Assembly: GCA_030692515.1 (NCBI GenBank)
Contig: JAUXZS010000024.1
Location: 310,001-374,000 of the forward strand
Direction: 5' to 3'
DNA from: Bacteroidota bacterium
GTDB taxonomy: Bacteria > Bacteroidota > Bacteroidia > B-17B0 > Aurantibacillaceae
DNA length: 64,000 nucleotides
The stretch's first letter is position 1, and each line of letters starts with the position of its first letter. Shown piece after piece: positions 36,804 to 45,032 of the stretch. The position numbers and the translations under genes are program-made. The notes below the pieces were generated by a model, which had not been told where the DNA came from, did not search any database, and was given only the letters and a program-made list of their open reading frames with translations.

Positions 36804-37588
36804 TAATTATGTACGTGCTCAAAGCTAATCATATCTGCATAATTATCTGCATAGGTTTTTGCATTAACGCCTGTAGACATTTGAAAAAATTGTGTTGCAA
36901 CATTGATAGTTGTAGGATTCTTGAAGAATTCATTTAAATCAACAGACAAATGAATCATTGGTGAATTACTGCCAGTAATATTTGAAGTTGTGCTTGCGAA
37001 ATTAAAATTAAAATTACGCTGTGTTTTATTTACACCACCAAAACCACCAATATGATAAGTTAATCCTTTTCCAGTAGAACCTGATTGTGGCGATGAGCCT
37101 TCTAATTTAAACATAATGTATCCGCTAGTCCAAGTCCAGAACATACCCTTTGCAGGATCAAGATCTCCTGTTTGAGCGCCTGAATTATTACGGGCACTAT
37201 CAACCCCTAAGGTAAATGACAAAGATTTATAAGAACCTACCGGCACATTTGCAATATTTAAAATAGTAGAAACCGGGCTAGCAACATCTACCAAATGATA
37301 ACTGTTTGCCTCAACAAAAGTTGAATTATCAGTTTTAGTTAGTACCACGTTGCTTATATAATATTTTAAAGTTGATATTTTAAAAGTATCCAGATTTGCA
37401 TTTACATAACTTTGAACAAAATCTAAAGGTAAAGTATCAACCATATGTTCAAACTCAAGTTTTAAAGTACCGGTTGTTGGCGCTGGAGTTACAGGAGTTG
37501 GTTCTGGCTCAGGATCTTTAGCGTCCTTTTTACATGCAACAAAGCTTATTAATAAAGCAATAGCGAAAAATTTTATTATAATTTTCAT
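36803..37588 (-). CDS. MbnP-family lipoprotein, copper-related
   Basis: 261 residues from ATG 37588, chosen because it starts the signal peptide; a further ATG at 37630 adds 14 residues. The lipobox FVAC gives Cys19, followed by a Pro/Thr/Glu linker. The domain matches MbnP: GTLKLEFEHMVD (H48), FKISTLKYYISNV, YHLVD, and the signature GMFWTWTSGYIMFKLEG with W151 and W153, one of which is the candidate for oxidation to kynurenine by MbnH. The protein ends in FEHVHN, giving more His near the putative copper site. Co-transcribed with the MbnH-like gene (TAATG overlap). Confidence 0.85.
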   Translation of the reverse strand: MKIIIKFFAIALLISFVACKKDAKDPEPEPTPVTPAPTTGTLKLEFEHMVDTLPLDFVQSYVNANLDTFKISTLKYYISNVVLTKTDNSTFVEANSYHLVDVASPVSTILNIANVPVGSYKSLSFTLGVDSARNNSGAQTGDLDPAKGMFWTWTSGYIMFKLEGSSPQSGSTGKGLTYHIGGFGGVNKTQRNFNFNFASTTSNITGSNSPMIHLSVDLNEFFKNPTTINVATQFFQMSTGVNAKTYADNYADMISFEHVHN

Positions 37589-37690
37589 AAATATATTTTT
37601 TATTTTTTTGATGAATTTTGCTTTATGCAATATTACACCTGATTTATAAAGTTAATTAAAATTGTATTAAATAATACATAATTTACTTCA

Positions 37691-37742
37691 TTTAACACCT
37701 TATATAAACTAAGAATAGTTAATGTTGTGTTAAACAAAAATA
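37691..37742 (-). promoter_or_regulatory. candidate promoter and operator upstream of the MbnP-like gene
   Basis: On the minus strand an exact -7 TATTTTTG (37735-37742) is followed at once by an inverted repeat TTTAACAC (37691-37698) / GTGTTAAA (37727-37734), with 28 nt between the arms, overlapping the expected transcription start. It lies 100-150 nt before the MbnP start. It could give the operon its own promoter. Confidence 0.35.
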
Positions 37743-37768
37743 AATCGTAAAAAAATCTGATTATGAAA

Positions 37769-38146
37769 TTAAACAGTTGGTGGCTTAAATAAAATTGATG
37801 ACACACCTTTTTTTAGTTTTGCCTCAAAATTTAAGTTTATTATTGTACAAAATTTACTCAGAGGATAAAATGTAATTAAGTTCATAACTGCATCTTCAAC
37901 TTTGGTAATTTTAATCTCTGAGCCAGGGTTTTTAGAAGATTGAGGCTCTTCTTTTTCGGATAATTTTACCAGTTCCTTTTCCATGGCACATTTTCCCTTA
38001 CAACAAGAATCTTCTTCTTCGTCCTTATTTTCGCACAAAACTTCGGCATAATATTCTTGATTAATAATATAACCTATACAAACCTGCAATTTGGCAAATA
38101 ATGAAAACAGAAGTGAAAATAAAAGTATGTACGAAACAATCTTCAC
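37769..38146 (-). CDS. small Cys-rich exported peptide preceding the MbnP-like gene
   Basis: 125 residues with an N-terminal membrane/export segment (KIVSYILLFSLLFSLFAKLQ). A Cys-rich acidic region follows: C23, C38, C48, C49, C53 in LCENKDEEEDSCCKGKCAMEKEL. A Lys/Glu/Ser linker comes next, and a hydrophobic tail ends SSILFKPPTV. I recall similar CENK-x-CxGKC peptides beside MbnP-type genes in flavobacteria, which supports a metal-related role, possibly a sensor or scavenger. The start is GTG at 38146; no ATG lies before the signal sequence. An exact -7 element lies only 5 nt upstream, so the mRNA is probably leaderless. Confidence 0.65.
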   Translation of the reverse strand: MKIVSYILLFSLLFSLFAKLQVCIGYIINQEYYAEVLCENKDEEEDSCCKGKCAMEKELVKLSEKEEPQSSKNPGSEIKITKVEDAVMNLITFYPLSKFCTIINLNFEAKLKKGVSSILFKPPTV

Positions 38147-38151
38147 AGGCT

Positions 38152-38159
38152 CAAATTTA
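38152..38159 (-). promoter_or_regulatory. candidate -7 promoter element (TAAATTTG)
   Basis: Exact TANNTTTG on the minus strand, ending 5 nt before the GTG start of the Cys-rich peptide gene. No clear -33 TTG. Confidence 0.4.
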
Positions 38160-38260
38160 AGTAAATTGCATGAAAAACAGATTTTATTAACGTTTTGTTA
38201 ATATAAATGGTGGTTTTTTAAAAAATCTTATCTTTACGCCCTAACTAACGCAAAAAAAAT

Positions 38261-39235
38261 ATGGTTTATTTGGATTTTGAAAAACCTATTCAAGATTTAG
38301 AGGAAGAGATTACCAAGCTAAAAGAAGTTGCTTCGAAAAGCAAAGTAGATCTTACCGAAAAAATTAAAGAATTAGAAAGTCATATTACAGCTAAAATCGG
38401 CGAACTCTATTCTGATCTCAGTCCTTGGCAAAGAGTGCAAGTGAGTCGTCACCCTGAAAGACCTTATACTTTAGCTTATATTGAATCTATTTCAAATAAT
38501 TCATTTATTGAATTACATGGCGATAGAACTGTAGGAGATGATAAGGCCATGGTTGGAGGTTTTGGTGAGATTGATGGGCAAACAGTTATGTTTATTGGTC
38601 AGCAAAAAGGTGTTAATACTAAAATGCGTCAAATTCGTAGGTTTGGAATGGCTAATCCTGAAGGGTATCGCAAAGCGCTACGCTTAATGAAATTGGCCGA
38701 GAAATTTAATAAGCCTATTGTTACTTTTATTGATACGCCAGGTGCTTATCCAGGATTAGAGGCAGAAGAGCGCGGACAAGGAGAGGCAATTGCTCGTAAT
38801 TTATTAGAAATGGCGCAATTAAAAGTGCCTGTTATATGTATTATTATTGGCGAAGGAGCTAGTGGTGGCGCATTAGGAATAGGTATAGGTGATAAAGTAT
38901 TGATGTTAGAAAACACATGGTATTCTGTAATATCGCCAGAATCATGTTCGTCTATTTTATGGCGCAGTTGGAGTTTTAAAGAACAAGCGGCAAAGGCTTT
39001 AAAATTAACTTCTCATGACATGAGTGAAAATGGTTTAATTGATGGAATAATTAATGAACCCTTAGGTGGTGCGCACCGTAATCCTGAAGAAATTTTCGCG
39101 ACGGTTAAAGAAGAAATCTTAAAACACTTAACAACATTAAAAAAACTAAATCCAGAAGATAGAATTGAACAAAGAATTAATAAATTTTCCGCAATGGGAG
39201 TAGTTCATGATTTAGAAGTTGAAGCAGAAGCTTAA
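38261..39235 (+). CDS. accA: acetyl-CoA carboxylase carboxyltransferase subunit alpha
   Basis: With AccD forms the carboxyltransferase that transfers the carboxyl group from carboxybiotin to acetyl-CoA, the first step of fatty-acid synthesis. At 324 residues it has the usual AccA length, and the family sequence is plain: [13 protein letters not shown] helix at the N-terminus, [108 protein letters not shown]. Cytosolic. It stands 28 nt before the EF-P gene on the same strand, a pairing seen in other bacteria where efp and accA/accB are linked. Confidence 0.97.
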   Translation: MVYLDFEKPIQDLEEEITKLKEVASKSKVDLTEKIKELESHITAKIGELYSDLSPWQRVQVSRHPERPYTLAYIESISNNSFIELHGDRTVGDDKAMVGGFGEIDGQTVMFIGQQKGVNTKMRQIRRFGMANPEGYRKALRLMKLAEKFNKPIVTFIDTPGAYPGLEAEERGQGEAIARNLLEMAQLKVPVICIIIGEGASGGALGIGIGDKVLMLENTWYSVISPESCSSILWRSWSFKEQAAKALKLTSHDMSENGLIDGIINEPLGGAHRNPEEIFATVKEEILKHLTTLKKLNPEDRIEQRINKFSAMGVVHDLEVEAEA

Positions 39236-39263
39236 AATAAAAAATAATTTTAAAAAATAAAAA

Positions 39264-39827
39264 ATGGCAGACACAGGAGATATAAACGTTGGTTCGATTA
39301 TTAGATTTAATGGTGACATAGTTCAGATTACAGATTGGCAACACCGAACGCCAGGAAATTTACGTGCATTTTATCAAGCAAAAATGCGCAACTTAAAAAA
39401 TGGTAAACAAACCGAGAACCGTTTTAGAAGTGGCGAAGGTGTTGAGTTGGTAAGAGTAGAATATAAAATGATGCAATACATTTACCTTGAAGGAGATTTT
39501 GCAGTTTTAATGGACACTTCAACTTACGAACAAATACATGTGCCAATAGTAATGTTTGGTGCTGGCGGACGTTTTTTAAAAGAAGGTATGGAAGTTAAAG
39601 TAAGTTTTGAGGGCGAAGAACCAATTATTGCAGAACCACCAACTTTTGTTGAAGCAGAAATTACATATACTGAGCCGGGATTAAAAGGTGATACCGCCAC
39701 TAACACATTAAAATTTGCAACGCTAGATACCGGAACTGAGATAAAAGTGCCATTATTTTTTAACCAAGGAGATTGGGTGAAAATTGATACTCGTACCGGT
39801 GAATATGTTGAGAGAATTAAAAAGTAA
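39264..39827 (+). CDS. efp: translation elongation factor P with non-canonical tip
   Basis: Prevents ribosome stalling at polyproline stretches. 187 residues in the three-domain EF-P layout: N-terminal KOW-like domain with the tip loop HRTPGNLRAFYQ, central OB domain (YIYLEGDFAVLMDTSTYEQI), and a C-terminal OB domain (GLKGDTATNTLKFATLDTGTEIKVPLFFNQGD). The tip residue that is Lys34 in E. coli or Arg32 in Pseudomonas is Asn32 here (PGN), with Leu and Arg following, so neither EpmA lysylation nor EarP rhamnosylation could act in the known way. I recall this tip type from some other Bacteroidota. A hairpin repeat and a terminator follow. Confidence 0.95.
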   Translation: MADTGDINVGSIIRFNGDIVQITDWQHRTPGNLRAFYQAKMRNLKNGKQTENRFRSGEGVELVRVEYKMMQYIYLEGDFAVLMDTSTYEQIHVPIVMFGAGGRFLKEGMEVKVSFEGEEPIIAEPPTFVEAEITYTEPGLKGDTATNTLKFATLDTGTEIKVPLFFNQGDWVKIDTRTGEYVERIKK

Positions 39828-39831
39828 TCTA

Positions 39832-39889
39832 TTGTCATCCCGAGGAACGAGGGATCTCTTAAGGAGATGCTTCCTTCGTCAGCATGACA
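39832..39889. repeat. REP-like hairpin repeat, copy 2
   Basis: Imperfect palindrome starting ATTGTCATCCCGAGG and ending CTTCCTTCGTCAGCATGACA, with inner GATCTC / GAGATG. It shares the GTCAT ends and the CTTCCTTCGT arm with the element at 25936-25999. Confidence 0.65.
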
Positions 39890-39895
39890 GAAATA

Positions 39896-39932
39896 AAAAA
39901 ATCCGCAGGAAAAATTTCTGCGGATTTTTTTT
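39896..39932. terminator. bidirectional intrinsic terminator between efp and the signalling cluster
   Basis: 13-bp stem AAAAAATCCGCAG (39896-39908) / CTGCGGATTTTTT (39918-39930) with a 9-nt loop. T-runs on both strands allow it to end efp transcription and the convergent minus-strand receiver gene (stop at 39966). Confidence 0.85.
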
Positions 39933-39965
39933 ATCTCTTAATTTTTTTAATATTAACACAATTTT

Positions 39966-40328
39966 TTAAGCAAGCATGGAGTTTATTTTTTCTTTAGTTA
40001 ATGGTTTAGAAATAAAGCCAGTAACGCTTGGATTATTTGCAGCAAGCTCTCGATCTAAAGGGTTAAGGGAAGACGTTAAAATAAAAACTCGACAGGCTAT
40101 GTTTTTTTCATTAAATTTTTCCAAAAATTGCCATCCATCCATTTGTGGCATATTCAAATCAAGCAAAATTACATCATTAGGCTCAATATTAGAGTCGGTA
40201 AAACCCGAAAGCGCCTTTATGGGATTGGTAAAGCCTGTTAGTTTAACATCGGGTAATACCGATTTTATTAAAAGCTCTGCGATGTAATTATTAGTTTCAT
40301 CGTCGTCTATTATATATATAATCTTCAT
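39966..40328 (-). CDS. single-domain response regulator
   Basis: 120-residue stand-alone receiver. The acidic pocket is D8-D10, the phospho-acceptor D57 (VILLDLNMP), T85 and K108 (FISKP). No output domain, so it probably acts by protein contact like CheY. It is the last gene of the minus-strand signalling cluster, 13 nt downstream of the 956-residue kinase, which is its likely partner. The N-terminal IIYIIDDDETNNYIAELLI is typical of Bacteroidota receivers that pair with PAS/HisKA kinases. Confidence 0.93.
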   Translation of the reverse strand: MKIIYIIDDDETNNYIAELLIKSVLPDVKLTGFTNPIKALSGFTDSNIEPNDVILLDLNMPQMDGWQFLEKFNEKNIACRVFILTSSLNPLDRELAANNPSVTGFISKPLTKEKINSMLA

Positions 40329-40341
40329 GGCTTTATTTTAT

Positions 40342-43212
40342 TTATTTAGGAAATATAATTTTAAATGTTGTTCCTTTTTCCGGCTCGCTTTCAATTGATA
40401 TTGAACCACCTAATCCTTCTACTTGCGCTTTTGTCATATGTAAACCTAAGCCTTTTCCTTCAACCTCCAAATTAAAGCGCTTATATAAACCAAAAACATA
40501 TGTTCCATGCATAGTTAAATCAATTCCCATGCCATTATCAGATACTTTAATAATAAAGTTATCATCTTGTTTTTTAATTACAATAAATAATTTCGGCTTT
40601 CTCAGACTTGATTTATATTTGATGGCATTGCTTATTAAGTTATAAAAAATACTTTCTATATAACTTTTAACAGTATAAATTTCTTTCGCATCACTTTGTA
40701 TTTCTGTTAAAATATTAATGCCAGAATATTGAATTTGTTCTGAGAGTGTATTTGAGATACCTTCTAGCAACTCAGAAAAAATGACTGTTTCCTTTTTTGT
40801 ATTTAAAGCAGAGCGTGTTGCAAGCACCATACTTAGATCCTTTACCTGCTCGTCCATTTTTAAAGTTGCAGTTTGTATATATTCAATTATTTTTGGTTTA
40901 TCTTCCTCTTCAATATCTGGAGTATTCAATAAATTGGCAAGACCAATTACGTTTGCAATAGGAGCTCTTAAATTATGAGATACAATGTAGTTAAATTGCA
41001 TTAGTTCGTTATTTCTATTAATTAACTCTTGAACTGTTTTTTGCAATTCATTTTGCTGCTTTTTTCTTTCTGTTATATCTGTAACTATTGACATTACACC
41101 ATCAAAATCACCATCTCTACTAAATGTTGGCGAAGCACTTATTTGGGTAAGTATTTTGTTTCCTGATTTTGTTTTAAATTCTAATTCATATTGTTCCGAT
41201 TTTCCAGACTTTCTCTGCGCAATTTTTTTATGTGTATCCATTCTAATCGAATCATCACAAAAAATTTCATACCCATTTTTACCAATTAGTTCATGGTCTG
41301 CATAACCAACCATATGGCAAAAAAATGGATTCACGGCCCTAATAAGTCCATCTTCTCCTGAAAAAAGCAAGCCTTCGTTCATTTTATTAAACAAACCCCT
41401 GTATTGCGCCTCGCTTTGTTTGATTTTCTCTTCTGCTTTTTTTCTTTCAGAAATATCAACATGCCTAATAACAGCTTTTTGGTTATCTCCATCAAAACCA
41501 GAAACACTTAAAATAAACCAGCCATCTTTTTCGGGACTGTGACAAGGGTATTCCATCTCAAAGCGATCTATTTCTTTACTTAAAACTTTTTTAATGCCTT
41601 GCAAAGCCTTGTCTGAATAAATATCTCCAGCTATAATTGCTTTTTCACATACTTCAAAATAATTGCCTCCTATACCCGTTCTAGTTAAATTAGTTTCACC
41701 ATTTTCAAGAGAGAAATTTCTCCATGCTTCGTTAACAGAAATAATATTACCATTGTAATCAATAACAGCAATTTGAGAAGTAAGAGAAGAAAGAATACCT
41801 CTATTAAAGTTTTCACTCTCTGCCAATGCTAATTCACTACTTTTTTTATCAAATGATGTGGCAACTTGCTTTGAAAGGCGAATTATTGCATTTTTCTCAT
41901 CCTCGTTTAACACATTTGTGGATGAAAAAGTAATTAAACCTAACAAACTATTTCTTGAAAATAATGGCAAAACGCCAAAAGTATTCACGTCAAAATATTC
42001 TCTCGTCCATTTTGCAATTTCAATAGAAATTGCAGATTCATTCTGATCAGAAAATAAATTAATTATTTCTTTTTTATCTGAAGTAATTAATGGGGAATTA
42101 GAATTTATTAAATTTGCTAAAATAGAATTATCATTAAGCTTTGGCAAAATTATTAAATTTTCAGTGCTAAATTTCTTTTCTAATAAGTTTGTGAATTCCG
42201 GAACTAAATTTTCAATAAGCGTTTTCAAAGAATGCTCAGTAACATTATAAGAATATACTCTACTCATTTTTGTTTTGGTAATTTCATTTAAACCATTTAA
42301 AAAAACTCGAGATAACTCTTCTAAACTTCCATTTTCAATTAAGGAATTATTAATTAATCCTAAATATTTGATTTCTTTAAAATTTAATTCTTGTTTTTTT
42401 TCAGATTTTTTTCTTTCGGTAATATCAAATAAAGATAATTGGAGGTGAAATTTACCACTAATCATGGCAATAGTAATTAAAGCTTCACCATAATGAATTT
42501 CACCATCATTTTTTACCGCATTAAATTCAATCCGCTGACTTGCTTGACCATTTTTAAAGAATACACTAAAAAAATTTTTATTTAAATTATTTTCGCCAAA
42601 AATCTTACTCAAAAAAATAGATTTTGAAAAATGCTTATTTAGTAATTCGTCAGCAATAAGACCACATGTAAGTTTTCCTGCTCTATTAATCGAAACAACT
42701 ATACCCTCTTTGTCTAAAACAAAAACTTCCTCACTTAATGAAAAATATAAATCTTGATAAGAAATCTGGGCTTGAATGGCTTTTTTCTCAAGGGATTTGT
42801 TAATTTCTTTTAATTCAATTTTCGACTTATTTAAGTCAAGAATATTCTTAACTTTTAAAACCAATAAATCTTCATTTATTGGTTTAGTCATATAATCAAG
42901 AGCCCCAACTTCATGCCCCTTAATAACAAACTCCTTATGATTTGCGTTTGCAGTTAAAAAAATAATTGGGATATCTTTTGTTTTACTATTTCCTTTTATC
43001 AGCTCCGCAAGTTCAATCCCATTCATTTCAGGCATTTGAACATCTAATAGAAGCAAGCCATAATTATTTTTAAGTAATAATGTTAAGGCTTCTTTTCCCG
43101 AAAGAACCGAGTCTGCCTGATAACCTGCTTTTTTTAAAACAGCGGCAAGTGCGATAAGATTTTCGTTTTTATCATCAACAAGTAGTATTTTATTATTTGA
43201 TAATTTTTTCAT
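40342..43212 (-). CDS. receiver-PAS-GAF-PAS-PAS hybrid sensor histidine kinase
   Basis: 956-residue cytosolic kinase with no membrane span. The order is a receiver at 1-125 (phospho-Asp in LLLLDVQMPEMNG), a linker helix, PAS at about 145-270, a GAF-like domain at about 285-460, PAS at about 470-590, PAS at about 600-720 (DITERKKQQNEL link), HisKA with the phospho-His near 746 in IVSHNLRAP, and HATPase at about 845-956 (SNAIKYK, DNGMGIDL, GLGLHM). The His-Asn variant replaces His-Glu after the phospho-site, as in many phytochrome-like kinases. The receiver at the N-terminus places it downstream of another kinase in a phosphorelay. 5 nt from the PP2C-receiver gene. Confidence 0.95.
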   Translation of the reverse strand: MKKLSNNKILLVDDKNENLIALAAVLKKAGYQADSVLSGKEALTLLLKNNYGLLLLDVQMPEMNGIELAELIKGNSKTKDIPIIFLTANANHKEFVIKGHEVGALDYMTKPINEDLLVLKVKNILDLNKSKIELKEINKSLEKKAIQAQISYQDLYFSLSEEVFVLDKEGIVVSINRAGKLTCGLIADELLNKHFSKSIFLSKIFGENNLNKNFFSVFFKNGQASQRIEFNAVKNDGEIHYGEALITIAMISGKFHLQLSLFDITERKKSEKKQELNFKEIKYLGLINNSLIENGSLEELSRVFLNGLNEITKTKMSRVYSYNVTEHSLKTLIENLVPEFTNLLEKKFSTENLIILPKLNDNSILANLINSNSPLITSDKKEIINLFSDQNESAISIEIAKWTREYFDVNTFGVLPLFSRNSLLGLITFSSTNVLNEDEKNAIIRLSKQVATSFDKKSSELALAESENFNRGILSSLTSQIAVIDYNGNIISVNEAWRNFSLENGETNLTRTGIGGNYFEVCEKAIIAGDIYSDKALQGIKKVLSKEIDRFEMEYPCHSPEKDGWFILSVSGFDGDNQKAVIRHVDISERKKAEEKIKQSEAQYRGLFNKMNEGLLFSGEDGLIRAVNPFFCHMVGYADHELIGKNGYEIFCDDSIRMDTHKKIAQRKSGKSEQYELEFKTKSGNKILTQISASPTFSRDGDFDGVMSIVTDITERKKQQNELQKTVQELINRNNELMQFNYIVSHNLRAPIANVIGLANLLNTPDIEEEDKPKIIEYIQTATLKMDEQVKDLSMVLATRSALNTKKETVIFSELLEGISNTLSEQIQYSGINILTEIQSDAKEIYTVKSYIESIFYNLISNAIKYKSSLRKPKLFIVIKKQDDNFIIKVSDNGMGIDLTMHGTYVFGLYKRFNLEVEGKGLGLHMTKAQVEGLGGSISIESEPEKGTTFKIIFPK

Positions 43213-43217
43213 TTAGC

Positions 43218-44438
43218 CTAAAATTTTATTCCGATTACCAATACATCATCTACTTGTGCATGATTACCTTTCCAATCATGAAACACTTTAGCCAACATTG
43301 TTTTCTGATTTTGCATTTCTTCATGCATCATATATGTAAAAGTATTTTGCAGATTTTTTTTCATAAAACGTTTATCACTAATTCCACCAAATTGATCGGC
43401 ATATCCATCACTAAACATATAAATACAATCACCTTTTTCCATCTGAAATTGATGATTGGTGAATTTTGTATTTATTGGAGTATCGTGAGTAAGCCCAAAG
43501 GCGTCAGGTTTTATTAAACTTGGTACACCACTTTTAGTTATCAATAGTGGGGTACGAGCCCCAGCATATTCATGAATATTTGTTTTAAAATCAATACAAC
43601 AAATTCCCATTTCCATCCCATCTGTTATATTTCCACTCAAATTATTGCTTTTAAACGTATTTTTTAATTCAACGTTTATGTCCGCAAGAATTTCTGCAGG
43701 AGACAAAAGTTGCTTAACTTCCACTGCTTGCTTTAAAAGATTAAGACCTACCACTGTCATCAAGGCGCCAGGCACTCCATGGCCAGTACAGTCTGCACAA
43801 ACTACAATAATTTTACCTCTTAAAACAGAAATCCAATAAAAGTCGCCACTTACTATATCTTTAGGTATGAAGTATACAAACGAATCTGGGAAAATTGATC
43901 TGAAGCTTTCTTCTTTAGGTAGAATAGCATTTTGAATATTTTTTGCATAACGTATGCTGGCATTCATATCAATAGAAAACTCTTCAAGAACTGCATTTAC
44001 TCTTTTAGTTTCTGAATGCGAAAACAAAATTTCTTTTTTTTGTTTATGTAATTGAGAGAAAGTTTCAACTTTTATTTTTAAAATATCCGGGTCTAAGGGT
44101 TTATTTAAATATTCTACAGCCCCTGTTTTATATCCCTTCAACATATTCTGCTTATCAATACCTATTGCAGTAACAAAAATAATGGGAATGCTTTTAGTAG
44201 TTTCATTACTCGATAATATTTCGGCCACTTCAAACCCATCCATATCAGGCATTTGAACATCCAATAAAATGCAATCAAAATCAAACTTTAAAACTTTTTC
44301 AATAGCTTCTTTACCCGAAAAGGCTTTTTCTATAATATAATTTTCTTTTCTGAGCACAGCCTCCAGTGCAATCAGGTTTTCCGGTCTGTCGTCGACGACT
44401 AAGATAGTGGTTGTTTGATTATTTAAAATAAATTCCAT
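43218..44438 (-). CDS. receiver-PP2C (SpoIIE/RsbU-type) phosphatase
   Basis: 406 residues: a receiver at 1-125 (LVVDDRPENLIALEAVL; phospho-Asp in CILLDVQMPDMDG; GAVEYLNKP), a helical linker with ETKRVNAVLEEF, and a PP2C phosphatase domain at about 170-406. Metal-binding Asp residues occur in DIVSGDFYWIS, VCADCTGHGVPGALM and MFSDGYADQFGG, and the end is VDDVLVIGIKF. Such RsbU-like proteins dephosphorylate serine-phosphorylated anti-sigma antagonists in partner-switching systems, but no STAS/anti-sigma partner gene is adjacent here. Phosphorylation of its receiver should gate phosphatase activity. Confidence 0.95.
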   Translation of the reverse strand: MEFILNNQTTTILVVDDRPENLIALEAVLRKENYIIEKAFSGKEAIEKVLKFDFDCILLDVQMPDMDGFEVAEILSSNETTKSIPIIFVTAIGIDKQNMLKGYKTGAVEYLNKPLDPDILKIKVETFSQLHKQKKEILFSHSETKRVNAVLEEFSIDMNASIRYAKNIQNAILPKEESFRSIFPDSFVYFIPKDIVSGDFYWISVLRGKIIVVCADCTGHGVPGALMTVVGLNLLKQAVEVKQLLSPAEILADINVELKNTFKSNNLSGNITDGMEMGICCIDFKTNIHEYAGARTPLLITKSGVPSLIKPDAFGLTHDTPINTKFTNHQFQMEKGDCIYMFSDGYADQFGGISDKRFMKKNLQNTFTYMMHEEMQNQKTMLAKVFHDWKGNHAQVDDVLVIGIKF

Positions 44439-44444
44439 TTTCTT

Positions 44445-45032
44445 TTAGGCGCAACAATCACACTTTTTTTTTGTTATATTAATTAAAAAATCTGAAATCT
44501 CTAATGGGTTTAATATTTGATCAGGTTTCATTATACTTTCAGCTGCCTCAGGCATCATTGGCATCATGGATGTTTCGGGTGACTGAATGATGGTATATCC
44601 TCCCGAATCCTTAATTAGCTTTAAGCCTCGTGCACCGTCAGTATTGGCACCGGTAAGCAATATGCCTATTACTTTATCATTGTAAATATCTACTACACTT
44701 TCAAAAGTTACATCTATACTGGGTCTTGAATGATTAACTTTTTCAGAAAAATCTAGTGAAAAAGAATGGTTTTTTTCAACTAATAAATGATAGCCACCAG
44801 GTGCCAGATAAACAGTGTTTTTCATGATTGGCATTTTATCCTCAACTTCAAGTACTGGAATTTTACATCTGTTCTGAAAAATAATTTCGGACAAGTTTCC
44901 TATACTTGGTCTGCGGTGTAATACTAAAATAATAGGTACAGGAAACTCTTCTGGCAAATTAGGGAGAATCTGCATCATTACATCAATACTACCGGCAGAA
45001 CCACCAATAATGATTACTTCTTTTTCCTCCAT
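44445..45032 (-). CDS. cheB: CheB-type protein-glutamate methylesterase without receiver
   Basis: 195 residues comprising only the CheB methylesterase domain. The catalytic triad is S12 (IIGGSAGS), H39 (LVLHRR) and D132 (GANTDGA), and SPETSMMPMMPEAA matches the family. There is no N-terminal receiver, so regulation differs from E. coli CheB. The C-terminus carries a Cys cluster (KKKCDCCA), which is unusual. It overlaps the 3' end of cheR by 19 nt. Substrate: methyl esters of glutamates, but no chemoreceptor gene is present in this window. Confidence 0.93.
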   Translation of the reverse strand: MEEKEVIIIGGSAGSIDVMMQILPNLPEEFPVPIILVLHRRPSIGNLSEIIFQNRCKIPVLEVEDKMPIMKNTVYLAPGGYHLLVEKNHSFSLDFSEKVNHSRPSIDVTFESVVDIYNDKVIGILLTGANTDGARGLKLIKDSGGYTIIQSPETSMMPMMPEAAESIMKPDQILNPLEISDFLINITKKKCDCCA

